Source: Piliocolobus tephrosceles (Eukaryota > Chordata > Mammalia > Primates > Cercopithecidae). Taken from it: DNA of 64,000 nucleotides. Below are positions 1 to 10,249 of the stretch, one piece after another. The notes under the pieces were generated by a model. It did not search any database and was not told the DNA's origin. It worked only from the letters and a program-made list of their open reading frames with translations. The position numbers and the translations under genes were made by a program. The stretch is from positions 70,471,438 through 70,535,437 of the forward strand of contig NC_045441.1 of the NCBI RefSeq assembly GCF_002776525.5. Direction: 5' to 3'. Numbering within the stretch: the first letter of the stretch is position 1; the number at the start of each line of letters is the position of its first letter.

Positions 1-112
1 CTGATGGGTCTCGACTCTTTATCCAATTTGCCAGTCTGTGTCTTTTAATTGGAGCGTTTAGTCCATTTACATTTAAGGTTAATATTGTTATGTGTGAACT
101 TGATCCTGTCAT
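1..112 (-). pseudogene. L1 ORF2p, N-terminal start only
   Basis: The first 112 bases of ORF2 are present, with the ATG complement at 110-112. They encode the beginning of the apurinic/apyrimidinic-type endonuclease domain, recognisable from the frame NILTLNVNGLNAPI seen on the minus strand. The remainder of the gene is off the left edge, so its integrity cannot be judged, although the ORF1 next to it is broken. Confidence 0.85.
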
Positions 113-175
113 TGTGATATTAACTGGTTATTTTGCTCATTAGTTGATGCAGTTTTTTCCTAGCATCGATAGTCT

Positions 176-1220
176 TTACATTTTGGCATGTTTTTGCAAT
201 GGCTGGTACCGGTTGTTCCTTTCCATGTTTAGTGCTTCCTTCAGGGTCTCTTGTAGGGTAGGCCTGGTGGTGACAAAATCTCTAAGCATTTGCTTATCTG
301 TAAAGGATTTTATTTCTCCTTCACTTATGAAACTTAGTTTGGCCAGATATGAAATTCTGGGTTTAAACTTCTTTTCTTTAAGAATGTTGAATATTGGCCC
401 CCACTCTCTTCTGGCTTGTAGAGTTTCTGCCGAGAGATCTGCTATTAGTCTGATGGGCTTCCCTTTATGGGTAACCCGACCTCTCTCTCTGGCTGCCCTT
501 AAGATTTTTTCCTTCATTTCAACTTTCGTGAATCTGACACTTATGTGTCTTGGAGTTGCTCTTCTCGAGGAGTATCTTTGTGGCATTCTCTGTATTTCCT
601 GAATTTGAATGTTGGCCTGCCTTACTAGATTGGGGAAGTTCTCCTGGATAATATCCTGAAGAGTGTTTTCCAACTTGGTTCCATTTTCTCCCTCATTTTC
701 AGGCACACCAATCAGACATAGATTTGGTCTTTTCACATAACTCCATATTTCTTTGAGGCTTTGTTCATTTATTTTTCCTCTTTTTTCTCTAGACTTCTCT
801 TCTCACTTCGTTTCATTCATTTGATCTTCAATCATTGATACTCTTTCTTCTAGTTGATCGAGTAGGTTACTGAAGCTTGTGCATTTGTCACGTATTTCTC
901 GTGTCATGGTTTTTATCTCGTGTCATGATTTTTATCTCTGTCGGTTTGTTTATGGCCTTCTCTGCATTGATTATTCTAGTTATCCATTCTTCCATTCTTT
1001 TTTCAAGATTTTTAGTTTTTTTGCACTGGGTACGTAGTTCCTCCTTTAGCTCTGAGAAGTTTGTTCGACTGAAGCCTTCTTCTCTCAGCTCGTCAAAGTC
1101 ATTCTCCATCCAGCTTTGATCCATTGCTGGTGATGAGCAATGGATCATCTCCCCCTTTGGAGGCAGAGATGTGCTCTAAATTTTTTAATTTCCAGCTTTT
1201 CTGCCCTGCTTTTTTCCCAT
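176..1220 (-). pseudogene. L1 ORF1p remnant (RNA-binding chaperone)
   Basis: L1 ORF1p is a trimeric cytoplasmic RNA-binding protein that packages L1 RNA. The degraded initiator is at 1218-1220, where the frame reads a stop within a few codons. A coiled-coil segment rich in E, K and L is readable at 1148-888. The RRM and C-terminal domain are readable as one 186-codon frame at 736-176, including the conserved stretches RQANIQIQEIQR and ARREWGPIFNILKEK. The stop codon occupies 176-178. Frameshifts separate the N-terminal, coiled-coil and RRM parts, one of them caused by a 19-bp tandem duplication at 899-936. No functional product is expected. Confidence 0.9.
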
Positions 1221-2248
1221 CTTTGTGGTTGTATCTGCCTTTGGTCTTTGATGATGGTGATGAACTGATGGGGTTTTGGTGTGGGTGTCCTTTCTGTTTG
1301 TTAGTTTTCCTTCTAACAGTCAGGATCCTCAGCTGTAGGTCTGTTGGAGATTGCTTGAGGTCCACTCCAGATCCTGTTTGCCTGGGTATCAGCAGCAGAG
1401 GCTGCAGAAGATAGAATATTGCTGAACAGCGAGTGTTGCTGTCTGATTCTTGCTCTGGAAGCTTCGTCTCAGGGGTGTACTGCGCCGTGTGAGGTGTGAG
1501 GTGTCAGTCTGCACCTAGTGGGGGATATGTCCGAGTTAGGCTACTCAGGGATCAGGGACCCACTTGAGCAGGCAGTCTGTCCATTCTCAGATCTCAACCT
1601 CCGTGTTGGCAGATCCACTGCTCTCTTCAAAGCTGTCAGACATGGTCATTTACCTCTGCCGAGATTTCTGCTGCTTTTTGTTTAACTATGCCCTCTTCCC
1701 AGAGATGGAGTCTACAGAGACAGGCAGGCTCCCTTGAACTGCGGTGGGCTTCACCCAGTTTGAGCTTCCCCAGGGCTTTGTTTACCTACTTAAGCCTCGG
1801 CACTGGTGGGCATCCCTCCCCAGTGTCGCTGCTGCCTTGCAGTTAGATCTCAGACTGCTGTGCTAGCAACGAGGGAGGCTTCGTGGGGGTGGGACCCTTC
1901 CTTCCAGGTGTGGGATATAATTTCCTGGTGTGCTGTTTGCTAAGACCCTTGGTAAAGCACAGTATTAGGGTGGGAGCTACCTGATTTTCCAGGTGTTGTG
2001 TGTCTCAGTTTCCCTTGGCTAGGAAAAGGGATTCCCTTCTCCCTTGCCCTTCCCAGGTGATGGCTCACCCTGCTTCAGCTCTCGCTGGTTGGGCTGCACC
2101 AGCTAACCAGCACTGATTGTCTGACACACCCCAGTGAGATGAACCTGGTACCTCAGTTGAAAATACAGAAATCACCCATCCTTTGTGTCGCTCGTGCTGG
2201 GAGCTGGAGGCTGGAGCTGCTTCTATTCAGCCATCTTGCTCTGGGATC
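1221..2248 (-). promoter_or_regulatory. L1 5' UTR (internal promoter region)
   Basis: GC-rich sequence lies between the L1 5' end and ORF1. In younger L1 elements this part carries an internal Pol II promoter for sense transcription and an antisense promoter directed out of the element. Here the element reads leftwards, so any antisense activity would run rightwards into 2249 onward. The copy is diverged and activity is not shown by the sequence. Open frames in this GC-rich part have no recognisable content. Confidence 0.6.
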
Positions 2249-2744
2249 CTTTGTCCATGTGGTAGAGTTGCCTCTGGACTGTGCAAAACACGTGGCAGCG
2301 AATTCTGTTTAACGAGGAGAGGTGCGTCCCCTCATAGAGCAGCTCTTGGGTCTGAGGAGGGCCGGGCAGGGCATGCATCTGTCTAGATTTGAATTAAAGG
2401 TGACTTGCAGGAAATAAGGCCATGCCACTGTGGCACCTTCTCCCGTTCAGCTCTGAACACTCGACAGTGCGGGCTGTGGGAGGAAGCCGCGGTTTTCACA
2501 GCCTCTTACTCCAGTCCTCACGGTCTGGTTCTTTTTCTGATTTGACACAGCGGGGCTGACGGCCCCATAGGTAACTCCCCTTAATCACTTTTAATTTTGT
2601 CTCCAAGTCAGACATGTGATGTGGCCTCTTACTAGCAACACCAGCAGTGGATTTTATATGCTTAGGAGACACAACCAGCAAAACAACACAAGATAAAATC
2701 AAGCAAAAGAGAAAATGTTGCAAACAAGAGATGTAATAAACATG
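2249..2744. other. Unassigned stretch between L1 and Tigger-like fragment
   Basis: The left part is moderately GC-rich and includes a (G/C)-rich patch near 2460-2500. The right part has several A-rich runs. I recognise no gene or confident repeat. The right portion may be more of the DNA transposon that follows, but I could not align it. Confidence 0.4.
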
Positions 2745-3122
2745 AGCTCTGTGAGGCTGCTGCTGGTGTAAGATGTCATACTGTTTTGCAGTAAACTGTT
2801 TTTTTAATAAGTAGGAGGAGTACACTCTAAAATAATGATAAAATGTATAGTATAGTAAATATATAGACCAGTACATAGTCATTTATTGTCAAGTATTATG
2901 TAGTACATAATTGTATGTGCTATATTTTTATACAACTGGCAACACAATAGATGTGTTTACACCAGCCTGGATACAAGCACATGAGTAATGTGTTGTAATA
3001 CAACTTTAAGATGGCTAGGATGTCAATAGGCAGTAGGAATTTTTCAACTCCATTATAATCTTATGGAATCACCATCCTGTATGTGGTCACTGGGTGAAAC
3101 ATCATTATGTAGTATATGACTA
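2745..3122 (-). mobile_element. Tigger-type (pogo/Tc1-mariner) DNA transposon fragment
   Basis: The reverse complement of 2745-3122 begins with a CAGTCATA-like terminal motif (plus-strand tatatgact at 3113-3121) followed by the characteristic stretch ending near cataagattataatgg (rc of 3044-3060). This matches by eye a medium-reiterated Tigger-family consensus with CAGT ends and TA target sites; TA follows at 3123-3124. Similarity continues to the ctgttttttt segment near 2797. The other end is not identified, so the copy is partial. Confidence 0.65.
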
Positions 3123-3165
3123 TATGTACAATCTATAAGCAGTTTTGGCCCTCATGATAGTTTTA

Positions 3166-3180
3166 AGGTTCATCTTTTTT
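3166..3180. repeat. Target-site duplication of L1 (left copy)
   Basis: aggttcatctttttt is repeated at 7875-7889 on the far side of the element. Perfect 15-bp direct repeats at both ends show that this is one target-primed insertion and not part of a larger duplication. Confidence 0.9.
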
Positions 3181-3381
3181 TATGATACTTTAAGTTCTGG
3201 GGTATATGTGCAGAATGTGCAGTTTTGTTGCATAGGTATACACTTTCCATGGTGGTTTGCTGCACCCATCAACCCGTCACCTACATTAGGTATCCTAATG
3301 CTATCCCTCCCCTAGCCCCCCACCCTGCGACAGGCCCAGGTTTGTGATGTTTCCCTCCCTATGTCCATGTGTTCTCATTGT

Positions 3382-5498
3382 TCAACTACCATTTATGAAT
3401 AAGAACATCCTGGTTTTCTGTTCTTGTGATAGTTTGCCGAGAATGTTAGTTTCCAGCTTCATCCATGTCCTTGCAAAGGACATGAACTCATCCTTTTTTA
3501 TGGCTGCATAGTATTCCATCATGAATATGTGCCACATTTTCTTTATCCAGTGTATTATTGATGGACATTTGGGTATGGCTGCATAGTATTCCATCGTGTA
3601 TATGTGCCACATTTTCTTTATCCAGTGTATTATTGATGGACATTGGGTTGGCTAGGACATTGATACCTAGTTTATTGAGAGTTTTTAGCATGAAGCAGTG
3701 TTGAATTTTGTCGAAGGCCTTTTCTGCATCCATTGAGATAATTGTGTGGTTTTTGTCATTCGTTCTATTTATGTGATGGATTATGTTTATTGATTTGCAT
3801 ATGTTGAACCAGCCTTGCATCCTAGGGATGAAGCTGACTTGATTGTGGTGGATAAGCTTTTTGATGTGCTGATGGTGGATTCAGTTTCCCATGTTTTATT
3901 GAGGATTTTCACATCAATGTTTATCAGGGATATTGGCCAGTAATTTTCTTTTCTTGTTGTGTCTCTGCCAGGTTTTGATATCAGGATGATGCTGGTCTCA
4001 CAAAATGAGTTAGGGGGAAATTCCCTCTTTTTCTATTGTTTGGAATAGTTTCAGAAGGAAGGGTATTGGCTCCTCTTTGCACCTCTGGTAGAATTTAGCT
4101 GTGAATCCATCTGGTCCTGGACTTTTTTTGGTTGGTAGGCTATTAGTTACTGCCTCAATTACAGAACTTGTTATTGGTTTATTCAGGGATTTGACTTCTT
4201 TCTGTTTTAGACTTGGTAGGGTGTACGTGTCCAGGATTTTATCAATTTCTTCTATTTTCTAGTTTATTTGCAGAGAGATGTTTCTAGTATTCTCTGATGG
4301 TAGTTTATTTCTGTGGGATCAGTGGTGATATCCCCTATATCATTTTTATTGCATCTATTTGATTCTTCTCTCTTTTCTTCATTAGTCTGATGAGCATTCT
4401 ATCTATTTTGTTGTTTGAAAGATCAGCTCCTGGATTCATTGCTTTTTTTGAAGGGTTTTTCGTGTCTCTATGTCCTTCAGTTCCGCTCTGATCTTAGTTA
4501 TTTCTTGTCTTCTGCTAGATTTTGAATTTGCTGTTGCTTCTCTAGTTTTTTAAATTTTGATGTTTGGGTGTCAATTTTAGAACTTTCCTGCTTTCTCCTC
4601 TGGGCATTTAGTGCTATAAGTTTCTCTCTACACACTGCTTTCAGTGTGTCCCAGAGATTCTGGTATGTTGTGTCTTCATTCTCATTGGTTTCAATGAACG
4701 TCTTTATTTCTGCCTTAATTTTGTTATTTACCCAGTAGTCAGTCAGGAGCAAGTTGTTCAGTTTCCATGTATTTTTTGTGGTTTTGAGTGAGTTTCTTAA
4801 TCCTGAGTTCTATTTTGATTGCTCTGTGGTGTGAGAGACTGTTTTTTATGATTTTTGTTCTTTTGCATTTGCTGAGGAATGTTCTACTTCCAATTATGTG
4901 GTCAATTTTAGAATAAGTGTGATGAGTTGCTGAGAAGAATATATATTCTGTTGATTTCGGGTGGAGAGTTCTGTAGATGTGTATTAGGTCCACTTGGTCC
5001 AGAGCTGGGTGCAAGTCCTGAATATCCTTGTTAATTTTCCGTCTCGTTGATCTCATATTGACAGTGCAGTGTTAAAGTCTCCCACTATTATTGTGTGGGA
5101 GTCTCTTTGTAGGTCTCTAGAAACTTGCTTTATGAATCTGGATGCTCCTGCCTTAGGTGCATATATATTTAGGATTGTTAGCTCTTCTTGCTGCATTGAT
5201 CCCTTTGCCATTATGTAATGGCCTTCTTTGTCTCTTTTGATCTTTGTTGGTTTAAAGTCTGTTTTGTCAGAGATTAGGATTGCAACTCCTGCTTTTTTTG
5301 CTCTCCATTTACTTGGTAAATATTCCTCCATCCCTTTATTTTGAGCCTGTGTGTGTCTTTGCTCATGAGATGGGTCTCCTGAGTACAGCACTCTGATGGG
5401 TCTTGACTCTTTATCAAATTTCCCAGTCTGTGTCTTTTAATTGGGGCATTTAGCCCATTTAAGGTTAATATTGTTATGTGTGACTTTGATCCTGTCAT
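3382..5498 (-). pseudogene. L1 ORF2p remnant with large internal deletion
   Basis: ORF2p is the L1 endonuclease and reverse transcriptase. The ATG complement is at 5496-5498. The endonuclease is readable in pieces at 5498-5274 (QETHL motif), 5391-5053 and 5056-4739. In the last piece the usual SDH catalytic motif reads SHH (LSHHRAIKIEL), so the aspartate is lost. The early RT region is readable to about 3650 (MQGWFNICKSINIIHHINRT, DAEKAFDKIQHCFMLKTLNKLGI). The frame then jumps directly to the extreme C-terminal region, losing the RT palm including the FADD box, the thumb and most of the Cys-rich region. The C-terminal MWHI..MEYYAAI segment occurs twice because of the 75-bp duplication. The stop is at 3382-3384. 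Confidence 0.9.
3499..3647. repeat. 75-bp tandem duplication in L1 ORF2 3' end
   Basis: Copy 1 is 3499-3573 and copy 2 is 3574-3647. Both begin tatggctgcatagtattcc and end with attattgatggacatt. They differ by two substitutions and one T. The unit is part of ORF2 encoding the C-terminal MWHI..MEYYAAI motif. Confidence 0.92.
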
Positions 5499-5561
5499 TA
5501 TGATGCTAGCTGGTTGTTTTGCCCATTAGTTGATGCAGTTTCTTCATAGTGTCGATGTTCT

Positions 5562-6550
5562 TTACAATTTGGTATGTTTTTGCCATGCTTGGTACCAGTT
5601 GTTCCTTTTCATGTTTAGCGTTTCCTTCAGGCACTCTTGTAAGGCAGGTCTGATGGTGACAAAATCTCTCAGCATTTGCTTGTCTGTAAAGGATTTTATT
5701 TCTCCTTTACTTATGAAGCTTAGTTTGGCTGGATATGAAATTCTGAGTAAGAATGTTTAATATCAACCCCCACTGTCTTCTGGCTTATAGGGTTTCTGCA
5801 GAGAGATCTGCTGTTAGTCTGATGGGATTCCCTTTGTGGGTAACCCAACCTTTCTCTCTGGCTACCCTTAACATTTTTTCCTTGGTGAATCTGATGATTA
5901 TTTGTCTTGTGGTTGCTCTTCTCGAGGAGTATCTTTGTGGTGGTCTCTGTATTTCCTGAATTGGAATGTTGGCCTGTCTTGCTATGTTGGGGAAGTTCTC
6001 CTGGAAAATATGCTGAAGAGTGTTTTCCAACTTGGTTCCGTTCTTTCGGTCACTTTCAGGTGCACCAATCAAACGTAGATTTGGTCTTTTAACATAGTCC
6101 CATATTTCTTGGAAGCTTTGTTCATTCCTCTTTATTCTTTTTCCTCTAATCTTGTCTTCTCTCTTTATTTCATTAAGTTGATCTTAAATCACTATATTCT
6201 TTCTTCTGCCTGATCGATTTGCCTATTGGAACTTGTGTATGCTTCTTGAAGTTCTCGTGCTGTGTTTTTCAGCTCCATCAGGTCATTTAAGTTCTTCTCT
6301 ACACTGGTCATATTCTAGTTAGCAATTTGTCTAACTTTTTTTCACAGTTCTTAGCTTCCTTGCATTGGGTTAGAACATGCGCTTTTAGCTCGGAGTAGTT
6401 TGTTATTACCCACCTTCTGAAGCCTACTTCTGTCAATTTGTCAAACTCATTCTCCATCAAGTTTCATTTTCTTGCTGGCAGAGAGTTGTGATCCTTTAGA
6501 GAAGAGGCATTTTGGTTTTTGGAATTTGCAGCCTTTTTGTGCTGGTTTCT
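5562..6550 (-). pseudogene. L1 ORF1p remnant
   Basis: The stop complement is at 5562-5564, and the degraded start region is near 6550 at the position of the usual MGKK initiator. The RRM part is readable at 6072-5785 (MIGAPESDRKNGTKLENTLQHIFQENFPNIARQANIPIQEIQ in two lines of homology). Stops and a frameshift near 5750-5785 break the C-terminal domain. The coiled-coil part (about 6180-6450) has no long frame. The neighbouring ORF2 starts 64 bp downstream on the same strand, the normal L1 arrangement. Confidence 0.87.
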
Positions 6551-7874
6551 CCCTGTCTTTGTGGATTTATCTGCCTTTTGTCTTTGTTGTTGATGACCTT
6601 CAGATGGGGTCTTTGTGTGGACACACTGTTCCTTTCCATTTGTTAGTTTTCATTCTGACAGGCCCCTCTGCTGCAGGTTTGCTGGAGTTTGCTGGAGGTT
6701 CACTCTCGATCCTGTTTGCCTGGATATCACCAGTGGAGGCTACAGAACAGCAGATTGCTGCCTGATCTTTCCTCTGGAAGCTTCGTCCCAGAGGGTCACC
6801 TGCCAGATGCCAGCCAGAGCTGTCCTGTATGAGGTGTTTGTCGGCCCCTACTGGGAGATGTCTCCCAGTCAGGATACACGGGGATCAGGGACCCACTTGG
6901 GGAGGTAGTCTGACCCTTAGCAGAGCTTGAACACTGTGCTGGGAGGTCTGCTGCTCTCTTCAGAGCTGTCAGGCAGGAACGTTTAAGTCTGCTGAAGCTT
7001 TGCCCACTGTCACCCCTTTCCCTAGGTGCTCTGTCCTAGGGAGATGGGGGTTTTATCTTTAAGTCCCTGACTGGGGCTACTGCCATTTTTTTTCAGAGAT
7101 GTTTTGCCCGGAGGGGAGGAATCTAGAGAGGCAGTCTGGCTGCAGCGGCCTTGCTGAGCTGCAGTCGGCTCCCTCCAGTTGGAACTTCCCAGTGGCTTTA
7201 TTTACACTGCAAGCATAAAACTGCCTACTCAAGCCTCAGCAATGGCAGACGCCCTTCCCCCCCCACCAAGCTTGAAAGTCCTGGGTAGACCTTAGACTGC
7301 TGCTGTGCTGGCAGCGAGAATTTCAAGCCAGTGGATCTTAGTTAGCTGGGCTACATGGTGGTGGCACCCGCCGAGCCAGACCACTTGGCTCCCTGGCTTC
7401 AGCACCCCTTTCTAGGGGAGTGAACAGTTCTGTCTCACTGGTGTTCCAGGTGCCACTGGGGTATGGAAAAAAAGAAATCCTGCACCTAGTTTGGTGTCTG
7501 CCCAAATGGCCATCCAGTTTTGTGCTTGAAACCCAGGGCCCTGGTGGGGTAGTCACAGGAAGGAATCTCCTGGTTTGTGGGTTGCAAAGACCATATGACA
7601 AGCGCAGTATCTGTGCCAGAGTTCCTCAGGCTCAGACCCTCATAGCTTCCCTTGGGTAGGGGAGAAAATTCCTTGACCCCTTGTGCTTCTTGGGTGAGGT
7701 GACACCCCACTATACTTCTGCTTGCCTTACATGGGGTGCACCCACTCTCCAACCAGTCCCAATGAGATGAACCAGGTACCTCAGTTGGAAATGCAGAAAT
7801 TACCCACCTTCCGTGTGGATCTCTCTGGGAGCTGCAGACCAGTGTTGTTCCTGTTCGGCCATCTTGCCAGCAAT
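6551..7874 (-). promoter_or_regulatory. L1 5' UTR
   Basis: About 1.3 kb of GC-rich sequence lies between the ORF1 start and the L1 5' terminus. It is related by eye to the 5' UTR at 1221-2248: both carry the block beginning cctgtttgcctgg and the sequence cctcagttggaaatgcagaa or a close variant near the 5' end. Open frames of 80-97 codons here (both strands) have no recognisable protein content and are treated as chance frames in GC-rich DNA. Confidence 0.6.
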
Positions 7875-7889
7875 AGGTTCATCTTTTTT
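7875..7889. repeat. Target-site duplication of L1 (right copy)
   Basis: This matches 3166-3180 exactly and immediately follows the L1 5' end. Confidence 0.9.
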
Positions 7890-9240
7890 ATTCAGGGTAG
7901 TTTTCTCATATCGTTTAAATCTTAGCTAGAAGTAATGTTTCTGAAATGCTTTGAAGTAGGTGTCTTTTCCAAACAACAATATAAATAGCTACTAATGAAG
8001 TGAGAAAATTCTTATGGACTTAGAAGCACTACAGCTATATTATTTGTGATATAATTTTCTGGTATAATCTTTGCGTGTTAACAAGTCCAAGTACTTTGAT
8101 ATCCTTTGTGGTTAATGCTAAGCACAATGAATAAAATAATTAATTGTGATGATACATGTCAATATTTAAATCATCTATGGGAACAGATTGACTGTCTGGG
8201 GATATACCAAGAAGAGAACGATTATGCAAGTTCTGTAATTTGACACATTTCCAGGCAGAGGAGGTCAAATACCCCAGAACACAAATTCACAATAAAGTTA
8301 ACTAATTTACCCTATTCAGTTATTTTTGTTTCTTATGTTGTTTTAGTACTTGCAGTGACTGTTGAAACCTTTGGCTTCTTCTTCAAACCCCCATTCATTT
8401 CCTCTGTCTCAGCAGATGTCCTAAGCACTGACTTTTGTCAACTCTCATCTCCCTTTGCTTACTTAAAATATTTCTCTATGAATGGCTTCAATTTATATAG
8501 TTTAGCCTTCTCAATTCTGTCTTGAACTCTTACGTATCACCAACTTTTTTCCTCAGCTTGCTTGCTTGACTTTCCTGGAGGTTTGTATCGAGTATTGTTT
8601 TCTACTTGAAACTCTCCTTTTGTTTGATTTTTGTGATAGTACCTTGTCTCTGATTCTTCCCCCCAAATTTCTGTTTTATAATTTTATTCTCTTACTTTTG
8701 CTGCTCCTGTTACATTGGGTCGTACTTAGATTAAGGTGGTAGTAGTGAAGGTGAAGAGGTGGAAATAATTGGATTTTAATGTGTTTTCGTTGTAGAATTG
8801 ACAAGATTTGCTGATGGACTTGGTATGAGAATGCATGGAAGACAGGAATCACGGACAAACCCTAGTTCTTAGTTTGAGCAATTGAAAGAATGGCAGTGTC
8901 ATTTACTGAGACAGAATAAGAGTACAGACTTGGGAAGAATGGAAAATCAAGAATTTTATTTAGGTGACAAGTTTGAGATACTTGGTGGCAACTAAGGGGA
9001 CATGTCAAGTTAGCAGCTGGGTATACCATTTGGAGTCCAAGGGAGGAATCAGATAAATGATAGACACTTAAGAGTTATAATCATACAGTGATATTGATAA
9101 CTTGTGATTGGGTGAGATAACCCATAGCTTTGGTTTTCAAATATTAGTGTGCATCATAATCATGTAGAGGGCTGGTTTGTCAAACAGATTGCTAGGTCTT
9201 ATCTAAGAGTTTCTGACTCAGTAGGGTTGAGATGGGCCCT
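7890..9240. other. Unique sequence, no feature recognised
   Basis: AT-rich intergenic-type DNA. There are no long frames and no repeat I can name. Confidence 0.5.
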
Positions 9241-9565
9241 AATAATTTTCATTTCTTTTTTTTTTTTTTGAGATGCAGTCTTGCTCATCACCCAGGCTGA
9301 AGTGCAGTGGTGCGATCTCGGCTCACTGCAAGTTCCGCCTCCTGGGTTCATGCCATTCTCCTGTCTCAGCCTCCTGAGTAGCTGGGACTACAGGCGCCCA
9401 CCACCACGCCCGGCTAATTTTTTGTATTTTTAGCAGAGACGGGGTTTCACCATGTTAGCCAGGATGGTCTCAATCTCCTGACCTCATGATCCACCCACCT
9501 CAGCCTCCCAAAGTGCTGGGATTACAGGTGTGAGCCACCGTGCCCCGCCAATAATTTTCATTTCT
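9241..9565 (-). mobile_element. AluY-like element, antisense, with 16-bp TSD
   Basis: The body is 9257-9549 on the minus strand, starting on the plus strand with a T run (A tail) and ending ccgtgccccgcc (Alu 5' end). It carries caccatgttagccaggatgg, the AluY-type arrangement. The flanking TSD aataattttcatttct is at 9241-9256 and 9550-9565, a perfect match. CpG sites are partly decayed. Alu is a 7SL-derived SINE mobilised by L1 machinery. The internal A and B boxes would face left. Confidence 0.95.
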
Positions 9566-9586
9566 AATTTCTCCAAATGATACTGG

Positions 9587-10249
9587 TTTCAGGACCACAT
9601 TTTTTTTTTTTTTTAAGTTATACTTTAAGTTCTAGGGTACATGTGCACAACATGCAGGTTTGTTACATGTGTATACTTGTGCCATGTTGGTTTGCTACAC
9701 CCATTAACTCGTCATTTACATTAGGTATTTCTCCTAATGCTATCCCTCCCCCATCCCTCCACCCCATGACAGGCCCCAGTGTGTGATGTTCCCCACCCTG
9801 TGTCCAAGTGTTCCCATTGTTCAATTCCCACCTATGAATGAGAACATGAGGTGTTTGGTTTTCTGTCCTTACAATAGTTTGCTCAGAATGATGGTTTCCA
9901 GCTTTATCCATGTCACTACAAAGGACATGAACTCATCCATTTTTATGGATGCATAGTATTCCATGGTGTATATGTGCCACATTTTCTTAATCCAGTCTAT
10001 CATTGATGAACATTTGGGTTGGTTCCAAGTCTTTGCTATTGTGAATAGTACCACAAGAAACATACGTGTGCATGTGTCTTTATAGTAGCATGATTTATAA
10101 TCCTTTGGGTATATACCCAGTAATGGGATTGCTGAGTCAAATGGTATTTCTAGTTCTAGATCCTTGAGGAATCACCATACTGTCTTCCACAATGGTTGAA
10201 CTAGTTTACCCTCCCACCAACAGTGTAAAAGCATTTCAGGACTACATTT
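9587..10249 (-). mobile_element. 5'-truncated L1 3' end, antisense, with TSD
   Basis: After a T run at 9600-9614 the plus strand shows the L1PA-type 3' UTR (tactttaagttctagggtac), then the ORF2 C-terminal region (rc reads KKMWHIYTMEYYASIK) up to about 10233. The TSD is tttcaggaccacattt at 9587-9602 and tttcaggactacattt at 10234-10249, one mismatch. The body is about 630 bp, a typical 5'-truncated insertion. Confidence 0.93.

Larger units (their letters stand above)
1..2248 (-). mobile_element. L1 retrotransposon, antisense, cut by left window edge
   Basis: Reading the minus strand from about 2248 leftwards gives an L1 5' end (the motif ccatcttg near 2231-2238 is the reverse complement of the conserved start), a GC-rich 5' UTR to about 1221, a decayed ORF1 (1220-176), a 63-bp inter-ORF spacer and the first 112 bases of ORF2. 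The rest lies outside the window. The 5' UTR resembles primate L1PA-type promoters. The right-hand TSD cannot be checked because the 3' end is missing. Frameshifts and a 19-bp duplication show the copy is dead. Confidence 0.93.
3181..7874 (-). mobile_element. L1 retrotransposon, antisense, internally deleted, with TSD
   Basis: The element reads leftwards from a 5' end at about 7874 (rc of ttcggccatcttgccag, 7854-7870) to a 3' end at 3181 with a short T run (A tail on its own strand). It is flanked by a 15-bp TSD, aggttcatctttttt, at 3166-3180 and 7875-7889. It is about 4.7 kb instead of about 6 kb because roughly 1.7-1.8 kb of ORF2 is missing at about 3650. A 75-bp tandem duplication at 3499-3647 lies just beside the deletion junction. 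The sequence is of primate L1PA-like type. Confidence 0.93.

Noticed and set aside
1..7874. The two left-hand L1s as a tandem segmental duplication
   Set aside because: The second has its own perfect 15-bp TSD and the DNA between them (2249-3165) is not repeated, so they are separate insertions.
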